Source: WHSW01 sp963777775 (lineage in GTDB: Bacteria > Actinomycetota > Thermoleophilia > Solirubrobacterales > 70-9). Taken from it: a stretch of DNA of 64,000 nt. The stretch lies in NCBI GenBank assembly GCA_963777775.1, contig CAVZRL010000005.1, positions 372,001 through 436,000 of the forward strand. The letters are read 5' to 3'. Shown one piece after another: positions 1 through 9,825 of the stretch. Made by a program: the position numbers and the translations under genes. The notes beneath the pieces are model-generated. The model did not search any database and was not told the DNA's origin. It worked only from the letters and a program-made list of their open reading frames with translations. Position 1 is the stretch's first letter, and each line of letters opens with the position of its first letter.

Positions 1-1218
1 CGCGAGCGGGCTCGCGTAGCCGATCGCGCCGGTGTATGACTCGCGGCCGGTCGCCTCGAGCTCGGAGATCACCCGCATCGCCTGGATCTTCGGGGCGCCG
101 GTCACCGACCCCGGCGGAAACGCGGCTCGCAGCAGCTCCCGGTCGCCCGCCCCGCCGCGCAGCGTCCCGCTCACGGTCGAGACCAGGTGCCAGACTCCCG
201 GCGCGGGATGCGGTGCGGCCAGTTCCTCGACTTCGATCGTGCCCGGCTCGCAGACGCGGCCGAGGTCGTTTCGCATCAGGTCGACGATCATCACGTTCTC
301 GGCCCGGTCCTTGGCCGAGCCCGCGAGGCGCTCGCGGCCGTCGTCGTCGGCGAGCTCCCCGCGGGCCGCGGTGCCCTTGATCGGGCGAGTCCTCACCTCG
401 CGCCCGCGCCGGCGAAGGAAGAGCTCCGGCGAGAGGCTGCAGACGGCTCCGCGCGCACCGCTGACCAGGGCCGCGTAGGGCGGGTCGAGTGCCCCGGCGG
501 CCTTCGCGAACAGGTCGAGTGGGTCGCCCGAGAACGTAGCCTCGAGTCGCAAGCAGAGGTTGGCCTGAAAGATCTCTCCGGCGGCGATCCGGTCCCGGCA
601 CTCACGGACCGCGGCCAGATGGCCGGCCGCGCCGGGGGCGCGAGCGGCGAAGGAGCCGACGCTGCAACGCCGCCGCCCCGGCGGCGCTGCGAGCCGCGCC
701 TCGAGCAGCTGCAGGCGCCGGCGAAGCGCGGCGTCGCGGCGCGGGGTCCACAACGCCTCGAACCACCACCGCCCGTCGGCGTCGCAGCGCAGAAGATGGT
801 CGTAGAAGGCGAGCTCGAATGCCGGCGTCACCGCGGGGCGCGGCGGCTGTGGGGGCAGGCGCTCGACCAGCCCCCCGAGCTTGTAGCCGAACCAGCCGAA
901 CCAGCCGCCGCCGACCGCATCGGTGGCAAGCGGGCACTCGCGCGGGCCCTCCGGCCAGCCGTCGAGCGCGGAGTCGACGGTCGGCTGGCGGTCGAGGACC
1001 GCGAACGGGTCGGCGTCGGGAGCTGCGACGCAGACCGGCTCGGAGCCGATCAGCGCTCCGCCGCCGGCCCAGTCGCCGCTGAGCGCAACCGGGCGCGCAT
1101 CACCGCGCATCAGCAGGCATGCATCGGTCGGGTCGGGCCCGGCGGCGAGCGCGACCCGGACCAGGCTCGCCGGGCCGCCGAGCGGCAGCTCGCGATCGGC
1201 CGTCGCGCCCCTGATCAT
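1..1218 (-). CDS. pabB: Aminodeoxychorismate synthase component I (C-terminus cut by window edge)
   Basis: Chorismate-binding enzyme of folate synthesis: it converts chorismate plus ammonia or glutamine nitrogen to 4-amino-4-deoxychorismate. The reading frame runs from ATG at 1218 to the window edge without a stop, about 406 codons, so only the extreme C-terminus is missing. The motif PIKGTAAR (about 365-391) has the Lys that marks PabB; anthranilate synthase normally has Ala there. ENVMIVDLMRNDLGRVC and GSVTGAPKIQAM are the usual chorismate-site motifs. It is divergent from the Nudix gene, and a class IV aminotransferase at 4699 could supply the following lyase step (inference). Confidence 0.93.
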   Translation of the reverse strand, partial: MIRGATADRELPLGGPASLVRVALAAGPDPTDACLLMRGDARPVALSGDWAGGGALIGSEPVCVAAPDADPFAVLDRQPTVDSALDGWPEGPRECPLATDAVGGGWFGWFGYKLGGLVERLPPQPPRPAVTPAFELAFYDHLLRCDADGRWWFEALWTPRRDAALRRRLQLLEARLAAPPGRRRCSVGSFAARAPGAAGHLAAVRECRDRIAAGEIFQANLCLRLEATFSGDPLDLFAKAAGALDPPYAALVSGARGAVCSLSPELFLRRRGREVRTRPIKGTAARGELADDDGRERLAGSAKDRAENVMIVDLMRNDLGRVCEPGTIEVEELAAPHPAPGVWHLVSTVSGTLRGGAGDRELLRAAFPPGSVTGAPKIQAMRVISELEATGRESYTGAIGYASPLA

Positions 1219-1241
1219 CGTGCGATTGTACCTATTGGTAT
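1219..1241. promoter_or_regulatory. Very short divergent intergenic region
   Basis: Only 23 bp separate the ATG codons of pabB (minus) and the Nudix gene (plus). It is AT-richer than its surroundings and contains the imperfect dyad TACCTATTGGTA. No room exists for a conventional ribosome-binding site plus leader on both sides, so at least one transcript is probably leaderless or starts inside the opposing gene. This is inference from spacing only. Confidence 0.3.
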
Positions 1242-1841
1242 ATGAGCGGCGGCAGCGCGGATTCCGGACGGGCGGGGCAGGACTCGACACGGTCCCTGCG
1301 CGAGGCGCTGCTCTCCCCCGCCGCGGCCGAGGCGATCGACGCCCACGGCCAAACCGACGCAGCGGTCCTGGCTCCGCTGTTCGGCTTCCCGCGCCGGCCC
1401 GGCCTCGTGTTCACCGAGCGCCGCCACGACCTGCGCCGCCACGCGGGTGAGATCTCGTTTCCCGGCGGGCGCCGCGACCACCCCGAGGAGGAGCTGAGGA
1501 CCACGGCGCTGCGCGAGGCCGAGGAGGAGATCGGGCTCCCCCCGGAGGCGGTCGAGGTGGTCGGCGCGTTGCCGCCGATCGGCACCTTCGTCACCGGCTA
1601 CAGGGTCTACCCGTTCGTCGGCCTGATCGGCGACCGGCTCGACTTTGAGCCCAACCCGGCCGAGGTCGAGACGGTGCTCGCGTTCGGAGTCGAGGCTTTG
1701 CGCGAGAGCTTCGCAATGCGGCGGCTGGTCCGCCGCGGGATCCCGTTCCGGACCCCGACCTACATCGTCGACGGCCACCTGATCTGGGGAGCAACGGCGC
1801 GGATCCTCGCCGACCTGCTTCAGCGGCTGCCCCGGTTGTAG
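1242..1841 (+). CDS. Nudix hydrolase, CoA diphosphatase type
   Basis: A 199-residue Nudix hydrolase predicted to split CoA or acyl-CoA into 4'-phosphopantetheine and 3',5'-ADP. The Nudix box is complete (GGRRDHPEEE followed by REAEEEIGL), and the preceding LRRHAGEISFPGG is the signature of the NudL/CoA-pyrophosphatase subgroup. The start is the first ATG after the divergent spacer. Its 3' end overlaps the convergent serine hydrolase by 22 bp. The neighbouring thiolase, acyl-CoA dehydrogenase and hydroxyacyl-CoA dehydrogenase make a CoA-turnover role plausible. Confidence 0.88.
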   Translation: MSGGSADSGRAGQDSTRSLREALLSPAAAEAIDAHGQTDAAVLAPLFGFPRRPGLVFTERRHDLRRHAGEISFPGGRRDHPEEELRTTALREAEEEIGLPPEAVEVVGALPPIGTFVTGYRVYPFVGLIGDRLDFEPNPAEVETVLAFGVEALRESFAMRRLVRRGIPFRTPTYIVDGHLIWGATARILADLLQRLPRL

Positions 1842-2608
1842 CGGCGCAAGAGCAGCTGCGCCACGCCCTCGATCGTCCGCTCGCCGTAGACGAGCGAGGG
1901 CTGCTCGCGGGTCAGGATCGCGAGCGAGAAGCGGCGCGGAGGGTCGCGCAGCAGCATCACCTGGTTCACGCGCCAGCTCGGCGCTCCCGACCAGCCGCCC
2001 TTGAAATGCAGCTTCCAGCCCCGGGGTGCGACCGGGGGGATGCCCCAGCGCTGAGCACCGACGATCCTGGTCAGCAGGTGAAGCGCGTAGCCGCGGTGGC
2101 GCTTGGGGATGAAGCGCTCGAGCCGATACATGAAGCGCGCCTGCTCGGCGGCGGTGATCGTGCTCAGCCCCCAGAGCGGTTGGGTGGTGAAGTGGCGCAT
2201 CCCGGCATCGCGGGCGAGCTCCTGGAGGGCACCCTCCCCGACCCGGGAGTAGACCGCGGTCGCCGCCTGGTTGTCGGAGCGCTTGATCATCGGCCCGAGC
2301 AGGTGCTTCTCGCTCGCGGTGAGCGTGTCATGGCGGACCCCCGGCTCGCGCAGCAGCGCGACCATGAACATCACCTTGACCACGCTGGCCGAGTTGTGGA
2401 CCCGGTTCAGGTGAGCGCCGCGGAGCCGCCCTGCCTCATCGACGACCGCGAACGAGACCCTTCCGGAACGCCCGTCTGCGAACCGCTTCGCCGCCGCGAT
2501 CCGCTTCGCCCACTGATAGTCGGGCGGCTGCGGCGCCGAGCTCGCCACGCCTGCCGCCGCGCCCGCCAAGGCGACGCAGGCCATGCAGCTCGCGAGCAGC
2601 GATTTCAC
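1820..2608 (-). CDS. Secreted serine hydrolase, class A beta-lactamase-like
   Basis: About 262 residues with an N-terminal hydrophobic export signal (SLLASCMACVALAGAAAG). It carries SVVK as the SxxK nucleophile motif, SDN in KRSDNQAA and KGG in place of the KTG/KSG triad, the order found in class A beta-lactamases and related penicillin-interacting hydrolases. No resistance activity can be asserted. I chose GTG at 2608 because its GTGA overlaps the TGA of the upstream Rossmann gene, a sign of coupled translation; a longer frame upstream would overlap that gene. Confidence 0.8.
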   Translation of the reverse strand: MKSLLASCMACVALAGAAAGVASSAPQPPDYQWAKRIAAAKRFADGRSGRVSFAVVDEAGRLRGAHLNRVHNSASVVKVMFMVALLREPGVRHDTLTASEKHLLGPMIKRSDNQAATAVYSRVGEGALQELARDAGMRHFTTQPLWGLSTITAAEQARFMYRLERFIPKRHRGYALHLLTRIVGAQRWGIPPVAPRGWKLHFKGGWSGAPSWRVNQVMLLRDPPRRFSLAILTREQPSLVYGERTIEGVAQLLLRRYNRGSR

Positions 2609-3093
2609 GCCACCAGCTCGACCGCCGCCGCGCGCATCCCGATCAGCCAGCTCTGATGATCGCCGGGCGGCGCGTCGACGACCTCGAATGGGATCCGCCA
2701 CCGCTCGCCGGCGGACCGCAGGAGCTCGAGCGCCCGCAGCGAGTCCCCCGCCTCGAGCCCGCTCGCAAGCTCGTAGACGAACCCGCGTATTGGCGTGTCG
2801 ACGATCTCCTCGAGCATCCTCTCGAGTCGCTCGGTGTGCAGCGCCGCGACGCTGGGCGCAGGGCCCGACGCGGCGCCCAACAGCCAGTAGATCAAGGTCA
2901 CACCCTCGATCTGCTCGAGGATCGACGCGATCCGGTCGGGGTCAGCGACGGCGGCCTCGATCCCCGCGGTCTCGATCGGACCAAGGCGGGCGGGGTCGCG
3001 GGTCGTGCCGCGGACCTGCCAGCCCGCCTCCAGCAGTCCGGTCCCGAGCGCCCGGCCGCGACAGCCGCAGCCGACGATCAGCGCCCGGGCCAA
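2605..3093 (-). CDS. NAD(P)-binding Rossmann-fold protein, short SDR-like
   Basis: 162 residues beginning ARALIVGCGCRGRALG, a GxGxxG dinucleotide-binding loop near residues 8-16. The rest resembles atypical short nucleoside-diphosphate-sugar epimerase homologues (YeeZ-like), but no YxxxK catalytic pair is visible. It ends in a GTGA overlap with the serine hydrolase and lies 6 bp after the small membrane protein gene, so the three form one minus-strand unit. Substrate unknown. Confidence 0.72.
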   Translation of the reverse strand: MARALIVGCGCRGRALGTGLLEAGWQVRGTTRDPARLGPIETAGIEAAVADPDRIASILEQIEGVTLIYWLLGAASGPAPSVAALHTERLERMLEEIVDTPIRGFVYELASGLEAGDSLRALELLRSAGERWRIPFEVVDAPPGDHQSWLIGMRAAAVELVA

Positions 3094-3099
3094 GCCCGG

Positions 3100-3420
3100 T
3101 CACCCATCAACAGCGCCCGGTGCGTCTCCGGTGCCCTGTCCCGCGCGGCGGGCGCGCGCTCGAATCGCCTCATCCTCGCGGGCCATCCGCTCGGCGTCCT
3201 CCTCCGTCAGGTCCTCGGCACCGCGACGGCGCCGGTACTCGTTCTGGGCCTCGAGCATCTGCTGGACGTCGTCGAGCTCGAGCTGCGCCTCGACCTCGTG
3301 CGAGCGGGTCGGCTTCCAGTCGACCAAGTCGGCACCGCTGCCCGGATGGATGCTGGCCACCACCACCAGGCAGATCACGATCATGCCGATCATCACCAGC
3401 GAGAGGAGGACGAAGTCCAC
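3100..3420 (-). CDS. Small single-pass membrane protein
   Basis: 106 residues starting at GTG 3420. Residues 3-24 (VLLSLVMIGMIVICLVVVAS) form one membrane helix; the rest is a charged, Glu/Arg-rich tail likely to form helix or coiled coil (DDVQQMLEAQNEYRRRRG). I do not recognise a family. It is first in the minus-strand unit with the Rossmann protein and the serine hydrolase and divergent from the thiolase. Confidence 0.6.
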   Translation of the reverse strand: MDFVLLSLVMIGMIVICLVVVASIHPGSGADLVDWKPTRSHEVEAQLELDDVQQMLEAQNEYRRRRGAEDLTEEDAERMAREDEAIRARARRAGQGTGDAPGAVDG

Positions 3421-3468
3421 CCGCTTACCGTAGTCGCTGGCGAGGATCGCATGCGATCATCGGCCGCC

Positions 3469-4665
<1,197 letters not shown>

Positions 4666-4698
4666 CCCGAGGGCCGAGCGTCGGATAGCCTCGCGAAG

Positions 4699-5499
4699 AT
4701 GGCAATCCAGACACTTGCGTCGGTCGACGGAGCGATCAGCCCGACCGATGAGGCGACGATCCCGCTGCCCGACGATGGCCTCTACCGCGGCGACGGGGTG
4801 TTCGAGGTGATCAGGCTCTACGGCGGGCACCCGTTCGCCCTCAGCGAGCATCTCGACCGGCTCGACCGCTCGGCGGCTGCGATCGAGATGGCGGTCGAGC
4901 GGGGCCCGCTCGAGGCCGAGATCGATGCCCTGCTGGAGCGCCTTGGGGATGCCGACGGTCAGCTGCGGCTGGTGATCACCCGCGGGGGGCGGCGTCTGGT
5001 TCTGGCCGAGGAGCTGCCCCCGCACGACCCGACGCTGACCCTCGCCACGGTGACCTACGCGCCGAGCGTCGTCCTGACCGGGGTCAAGTCGCTCTCCTAC
5101 GGCGCCAACATGCAGGCGACCCGGATCGCGAAGGGACGCGGCGCCGACGAGGCGGTCCTCGTCCGGCCCGACGGGATCGTGCTCGAGGCGCCGACCTCAA
5201 CCGTCTTCTGGGCCTCGGCCGAGGGGCCGCTGCGCACGCCGGCGATCTCGACCGGGATCCTCGAATCGATCACGCGCTCGAAGGTGATCGCCGAGCTGCA
5301 CGTCGAGGAGGGCGAGTTCGAGCTCGACGACCTGCTCGGTGCCCATGAGGTCTTCCTCGCCTCGACGACGCGCGAGGTCCAGGGCGTGAGCGCGATCGAC
5401 GGACGCTCGATCCAGGCTCCCGGCCCGCACACCCGTGAGGCGGAGGAGGGCTTCGCCCGCAGGCTCGAGGCCGAGACGCGGGCGAGCGCGGCGCCATGA
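4699..5499 (+). CDS. PLP class IV aminotransferase / aminodeoxychorismate lyase family
   Basis: 266 residues of fold-type IV PLP enzyme. Lys130 in VKSLSYGANMQA is the predicted Schiff-base lysine and Glu163 in VLEAPTSTVFW the conserved cofactor glutamate. The family includes branched-chain aminotransferase, D-amino-acid transaminase and 4-amino-4-deoxychorismate lyase. The pabB gene 3.5 kb away favours the lyase (PabC) but does not prove it. Its TGA overlaps the next ATG (ATGA). Confidence 0.82.
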   Translation: MAIQTLASVDGAISPTDEATIPLPDDGLYRGDGVFEVIRLYGGHPFALSEHLDRLDRSAAAIEMAVERGPLEAEIDALLERLGDADGQLRLVITRGGRRLVLAEELPPHDPTLTLATVTYAPSVVLTGVKSLSYGANMQATRIAKGRGADEAVLVRPDGIVLEAPTSTVFWASAEGPLRTPAISTGILESITRSKVIAELHVEEGEFELDDLLGAHEVFLASTTREVQGVSAIDGRSIQAPGPHTREAEEGFARRLEAETRASAAP

Positions 5500-6662
5500 G
5501 CGGGCTGGCGCTCAGCGACGAGCAGCGCCTGATCCAGGAGACCGCGCGAGAGTTCGTCGACAACGAGGTCGTGCCCAAGGCGCGCGATTCCGACCGGGCG
5601 CAGAAGTTCGACCTCGACCTCGCCCGGCGACTCGGCGCGATGGGCTATCTCGGCGCACCGGTGTCGGAGCAGTACGGCGGCCGCGGGCTCGACTACACCG
5701 GCTACGGCCTGATCGTCGAGGAGATCGGCCGCGGCGACTCGGCGATGCGCACGGTCGTCTCGGTCCAGACCTCGCTCGTCTGCGGCTCGATCGAGCGCTG
5801 GGGGTCAGAGCAGCAGAAGCAGCGTTGGCTGCCGAAGCTGACCACCGGCGAGGCCTTCGGCTGCTTCGGCCTCACCGAGCCCGACACCGGCTCGGACGCC
5901 GCCAGCCTTCGCACCCGCGCCGAGCGGATCGAGGGCGGATGGCGGATCTCGGGTCAGAAGATGTGGATCTCCCTCGGCAACGTCGCCGAGGTGGCGCTGA
6001 TCTTCGCCCAGACCGACCCGGCCGCCAAGCACCGCGGGCTCGCCTGCTTCCTCGTCCCGACCGCGAGCGACGGGTTCAGCGCCCAGCAGATCCACGGCAA
6101 GCTCGGCCTGCGCTCGTCCGACACCGCCTCGCTGGCCCTCGACGCGGTCGAGGTCGGCGACGAAGCGCTGATGGGCGAGGTCGGCGACGGGTTCAAGGTC
6201 GCGATGTCGGCGCTCGACTCCGGCCGCTACTCGGTCGCGGCCGGGTGCGTGGGGATCTGTGAGGCGTGCGTCGAGGCTTCGGTCGCCTACGCGACCGAAC
6301 GGCGCCAGTTCGACCAGCCCCTGGCGGCCTTCCAGCTCGTCCAGGAGATGATCGCCGACCAGATCGTCCGCCGCGACGCTGCCCGGATGCTGGTCCGCCG
6401 CGCCGGGCTGCTCAAGGACGCCGGCAAGCCCTCGACGGTCGAGACCTCGGTGGCCAAGCTGTACGCGACCGAGGCCTCGGTCGAGTGCGCCAACCTCGCG
6501 ATCCAGGTCCACGGCGGTTCGGGCTACGTTGATGACTACCCGGTCGAGCGCTACCTGCGCGACGCCCGGGTGACGACCCTCTACGAGGGGACCTCGCAGA
6601 TCCAGAAGCTGATCATCGGCCGGGATGCGACGGGAATCAACGCGATGGTGCCGCCGGGATGA
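5496..6662 (+). CDS. Acyl-CoA dehydrogenase, possibly glutaryl-CoA type
   Basis: 388-residue FAD-dependent acyl-CoA dehydrogenase introducing the 2,3 double bond. GCFGLTEPDTGSDAASL is the flavin/substrate-binding signature, and Glu364 in LYEGTSQIQ is the catalytic base. The segment MRTVVSVQTSLV resembles glutaryl-CoA dehydrogenases, including the Arg that binds the distal carboxylate, so a dicarboxylyl-CoA substrate is possible. ATG overlaps the preceding stop (ATGA), so it is probably co-translated with the aminotransferase gene. Confidence 0.9.
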   Translation: MSGLALSDEQRLIQETAREFVDNEVVPKARDSDRAQKFDLDLARRLGAMGYLGAPVSEQYGGRGLDYTGYGLIVEEIGRGDSAMRTVVSVQTSLVCGSIERWGSEQQKQRWLPKLTTGEAFGCFGLTEPDTGSDAASLRTRAERIEGGWRISGQKMWISLGNVAEVALIFAQTDPAAKHRGLACFLVPTASDGFSAQQIHGKLGLRSSDTASLALDAVEVGDEALMGEVGDGFKVAMSALDSGRYSVAAGCVGICEACVEASVAYATERRQFDQPLAAFQLVQEMIADQIVRRDAARMLVRRAGLLKDAGKPSTVETSVAKLYATEASVECANLAIQVHGGSGYVDDYPVERYLRDARVTTLYEGTSQIQKLIIGRDATGINAMVPPG

Positions 6663-6690
6663 GTCGCTCGTCGCTCGTCGCTCGTCGCTC
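6663..6690. repeat. Four tandem 7-bp repeats
   Basis: GTCGCTC occurs four times without interruption directly after the acyl-CoA dehydrogenase stop codon and before the cupin gene. Slippage at such a run could vary the spacing between the two genes. No known element is implied. Confidence 0.8.
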
Positions 6691-6741
6691 GGCTCTGGCC
6701 CGCCCGGAGTTCGAGCGGCGCTAGAGGGTGGTCATCTAACG

Positions 6742-7236
6742 GTGCCGAACGTGTTCGAGCCGGAGTTCGAGCCGCGCGGAGACCGCGAGGGCTTCGCCGG
6801 ACGCCGGGCGCGAATCGGCCGCCAGGCCGGCAGCGAGCGGCTCGGCGCGAGCCTGTTCGAGCTCGAGCCGGGCTCGGCCGCGTTCCCGATGCATTACCAC
6901 CTCGGCAACGAGGAGCTACTGATCGTGATCTCGGGGCGACCGAGCCTGCGGACCCCGGCCGGCGAGCGGGCGCTCGAGCCGGGCGAGACGGTCGCCTTCC
7001 CGGTCGGCGAGACCGGGGCGCACCAGATCGTCAACCGGACCGGCGACCCGGCCCGGATCCTGATCGTCAGCGAGATGCGCGCGCCCGATATCGTCGTGCG
7101 GCCGGAGTCGGGCAAGATCAGCGCCTTCGGGCGCCCGCCCGGCGCAGCCGGCGAAGGTCTTCACGACGTCTACTTCCGCCGCGACGCGGTCCAGCTCTGG
7201 GACGGCGAGGACCCGCCACCCGACCCGCCCGCGTGA
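6742..7236 (+). CDS. Cupin-domain protein
   Basis: 164 residues of a single-domain cupin: HYHLGNEELLIVISG forms motif 1 (two His and Glu as likely metal ligands) and the segment around AHQIVNRTGDPARIL motif 2. Binding of a metal and a small substrate is expected from the family; the substrate is unknown. GTG 6742 was chosen because conserved sequence begins there and GAGGGTGG lies upstream; a longer frame from 6625 overlaps the dehydrogenase. Its TGA overlaps the next GTG (GTGA). Confidence 0.75.
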   Translation: MPNVFEPEFEPRGDREGFAGRRARIGRQAGSERLGASLFELEPGSAAFPMHYHLGNEELLIVISGRPSLRTPAGERALEPGETVAFPVGETGAHQIVNRTGDPARILIVSEMRAPDIVVRPESGKISAFGRPPGAAGEGLHDVYFRRDAVQLWDGEDPPPDPPA

Positions 7237-8393
7237 GCGGGCCGATCGGGGTCGCCGGCGCCGGGACGATGGGCGCCGGCATCGCCCAGCTCGCCTGCCT
7301 GGCCGGGTTCGAGACCCTGCTTCACGATCCCGATCGCGCTGCGCTCGAGCGAGGCGGCGAGAAGCTACGCGCCGGGCTCGAGCGCGAGATCGAGCGCGGG
7401 CGCCGGGACGCCGACGAGGTCGCGCGTGCGGTCGCGCGCCTGGCGGCGGTCGCGTCGCCCGACGGGCTGGCGCCATGCCGACTTGTGATCGAGGCGGCAC
7501 CGGAGGATCTGGGGCTGAAGCGCGGGCTGTTCGCCCGGCTGGAGTCCGTCTGCACGACGGACGCGGTGCTCGCCACCAATACCTCGTCGCTTCCGGTGAC
7601 AGAGGTCGCCGCCGAGGCGACGCGGCCGGAGCGGATCTGCGGGATGCACTTCTTCAACCCGCCGACCCGGATGAAGCTGGTCGAGTTGGTGGCAGGGGCG
7701 GCTACCGGTGAGCCCGCGCTGATCGACGCCGCCGCCGTAGCCGAGCGAATGGGCCGAACCGTGATCCGCTGCACGGACTCGCCGGGGTTCATCGTTAACC
7801 GCTGCAACCGCCCGTTCGCGCTCGAGTCGCTGCGGATCCTCGAAGCTGGGATCGCGAACCCGGCCGAGATCGATCAGGCGATCCGAGAGCTGGGCGGCTA
7901 TCCGATGGGCCCGTTCGAGCTCATCGACCTGATCGGGGTCGACGTCAACCTCGAGGTCGCGCGCTCCTTCTTCCGCCAGCGGCCCGAGCCACGCTGGCAG
8001 CCCTCCCCTCTGCAGGAGGAAATGGTCGCCGAGGGGCGACTCGGGCGCAAGGCCGGGCGCGGCTTCTACGAGTACGACGATCGCGGACGGCCGACGCGCT
8101 CGACCACGACCGGGCTCGACCCGGCACCGGCCAAGCAGGTGCTCGAGCGGGTCGTCGCCCAGCTCGTCAACGAGGCCTGCTTCGCGGTCGAGGAGGGGGT
8201 CGCCGCCCCGGCCGAGATCGACGCCGCGATGAGGCTCGGTCTCAACCACCCGCGCGGTCCGTTCGAGTGGGCACGCGAGCTCGGCGCGGAGCGCGCCGAG
8301 GAAATCCTCGACGCGCTCCATGCCGGCGACGATCAGCGCTACCGCGTGGCGCCGCATTTGAGGCGCCTCGCGGACCCGGGTCAGCCCAGCTGA
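7233..8393 (+). CDS. 3-hydroxyacyl-CoA dehydrogenase
   Basis: 386 residues. The NAD-binding loop is GAGTMG at residues 9-14; MHFFNPPTRMKLVE and CTDSPGFIVNRCNRPF carry the catalytic His and Asn regions. It is about 100 residues longer than 3-hydroxybutyryl-CoA dehydrogenase because a second C-terminal domain is present (from about residue 300, VNEACFAVEEGVAAPAEID), as in the dehydrogenase half of FadB or PaaH-like enzymes. It ends the plus-strand acyl-CoA cluster and overlaps the convergent CHRD gene by 13 bp. Confidence 0.9.
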   Translation: MSGPIGVAGAGTMGAGIAQLACLAGFETLLHDPDRAALERGGEKLRAGLEREIERGRRDADEVARAVARLAAVASPDGLAPCRLVIEAAPEDLGLKRGLFARLESVCTTDAVLATNTSSLPVTEVAAEATRPERICGMHFFNPPTRMKLVELVAGAATGEPALIDAAAVAERMGRTVIRCTDSPGFIVNRCNRPFALESLRILEAGIANPAEIDQAIRELGGYPMGPFELIDLIGVDVNLEVARSFFRQRPEPRWQPSPLQEEMVAEGRLGRKAGRGFYEYDDRGRPTRSTTTGLDPAPAKQVLERVVAQLVNEACFAVEEGVAAPAEIDAAMRLGLNHPRGPFEWARELGAERAEEILDALHAGDDQRYRVAPHLRRLADPGQPS

Positions 8394-8821
8394 CCGCGGA
8401 CCGCGCCGTCCGGGTATGCCTTCGTGGTCACGTCGGCGTAATGCTGGTCCGGCTTGCGCTTCAGGCGCTTGAGCAGCCGCGGCCGGACGTTGTGCTCGCA
8501 CGCCTTGACCGTGCTCGGCTCGCGGGTGTTGAACAGGGTGATGATCGGCCGGGCGATCTGGCCCGCGGCGCCCTTGTGGATGAAGGCGCCGGTGATCTTG
8601 CTCAGGCCCGTGGCCTTGAGCGTGAAGCAGAGCCGCTCCTTGACACGGTTGACGCGCAGCTTCAGCTTCGCGCTGCCGTCGGGATCGCCGCCGTTCGGAT
8701 TGACGACCTGGGCCCCGGTCATGTTCGACGTCAACCGGGTCGCCCCGCCCGCCAGGGTCGGAATCGCCATCGCTGCGATCAGGGCCGCAACCCCGACCGT
8801 GATGGCCGCTCGCTTTCGCAT
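8381..8821 (-). CDS. Secreted CHRD-domain protein
   Basis: 146 residues with a signal peptide (about residues 1-26, ending near TLAGGA) followed by a single CHRD domain, recognisable from LTSNMTGAQVVNPNGGDPDGSAK and the GAFIHKGAAGQ core. CHRD domains are secreted beta-rich modules of unknown bacterial function. Its ATG is preceded by AGGAG, which lies at the end of the EamA transporter gene, and the two genes abut with no gap, so they form an operon. Confidence 0.78.
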   Translation of the reverse strand: MRKRAAITVGVAALIAAMAIPTLAGGATRLTSNMTGAQVVNPNGGDPDGSAKLKLRVNRVKERLCFTLKATGLSKITGAFIHKGAAGQIARPIITLFNTREPSTVKACEHNVRPRLLKRLKRKPDQHYADVTTKAYPDGAVRGQLG

Positions 8822-9775
8822 CTAACGCTCCTGTGGTCGTGGAACCGCGCGCGCACGCGCGCCTGCTGATCCGTTCGCGGGTGCGGGTGGATCTCCTCCG
8901 GAACCGACCGCGGGGCGCAGCCTCCCCTCCGCGGCAAGCCAGGAGCCGGCCAGGACCAGCGCCAGCCCGATCACGGTCGGCGCCGTGATCGGCTCGCCAA
9001 GCAGCGTCGCACCGTAGGCGACCGCGAACCCGGGCGCCAGGTAGGTGACGATCCAGGTCCGCGCCGGGCCGACGGTGTCGATCAACTGGTAGAGGATCAC
9101 GAAGGCCACCCCGGTGCAGACCACGCCCAGCAGCACGACCGCGAGCAGCGGGCCGGCCCCCGGTGCCGCCTCGGGAAAGCCGATCACGGCGGCCGGCGCC
9201 AGCAGCACGGTGCTCGTCACCACGACCCAGGCGACGATCCCGATCGGCGGTCCCTCGACCAGGCGATGCTTGACCATGAACGACCCGACCGCATAGCCGA
9301 GGCTCGCGAGCAACACGGCGAGCCCGCCAAGGAGCTGGCTCCCGTCGCCGCCGAGGTCGACGCCGAGCAGGAACGCGACCCCCACCATCCCGAGCATGAC
9401 CCCGGCGAGGCGCACGCCTCCCGAGCGCTCCTCCTGGTCGATCCAGATTGCCAGCACGGCCGTGAACAGGGGCGTCGAGCTGACCAGGATCCCGGTCAGC
9501 GACGAGGAGATCTCCTGCTCGCCGGCGGAGATGAGCAGGAACGGGGCGGCGACCTGGGTCGTCGCCAGAAGCACCAGGGCCGGGATCTGGGCGCCGAATC
9601 CCGCCAGCGCGCCGCGGGCGTAGGCGTAAGCGGCCAGCATCAGCGCCGCGAGGGCGACCCGCGACCAGGCGACCATCGCCGGCGACAGATCGCGGATCCC
9701 GATCTTGATCAGCGCGTAGCTCGAGCCCCAGATCGCGGCGAGCGTCAGCAGCAGTGTCCACGAGCGCCTGCTCAC
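8822..9775 (-). CDS. EamA/DMT-family transporter
   Basis: 317 residues with about ten hydrophobic helices in two EamA repeats; the first repeat starts LLLTLAAIWGSSYALIKIG, typical of the drug/metabolite transporter superfamily. Members export amino acids, nucleotides or drugs; the substrate cannot be read here. The C-terminal 30 residues are polar and Ala/Pro-rich. GTG 9775 was chosen because the upstream part of the frame is Arg/Pro-rich shadow sequence overlapping the divergent lysyl oxidase gene. Confidence 0.85.
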   Translation of the reverse strand: MSRRSWTLLLTLAAIWGSSYALIKIGIRDLSPAMVAWSRVALAALMLAAYAYARGALAGFGAQIPALVLLATTQVAAPFLLISAGEQEISSSLTGILVSSTPLFTAVLAIWIDQEERSGGVRLAGVMLGMVGVAFLLGVDLGGDGSQLLGGLAVLLASLGYAVGSFMVKHRLVEGPPIGIVAWVVVTSTVLLAPAAVIGFPEAAPGAGPLLAVVLLGVVCTGVAFVILYQLIDTVGPARTWIVTYLAPGFAVAYGATLLGEPITAPTVIGLALVLAGSWLAAEGRLRPAVGSGGDPPAPANGSAGARARAVPRPQER

Positions 9776-9825
9776 CGCCCGCAGGTTAGGGCCGCCGGCT
9801 CGGGCGGCAGCTATGGTCCTCCGCG

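Noticed and set aside
2656..3468. Upstream extension of the thiolase frame
   Set aside because: It runs opposite to two genes with better coding character, and the conserved thiolase N-terminus begins at 3469.
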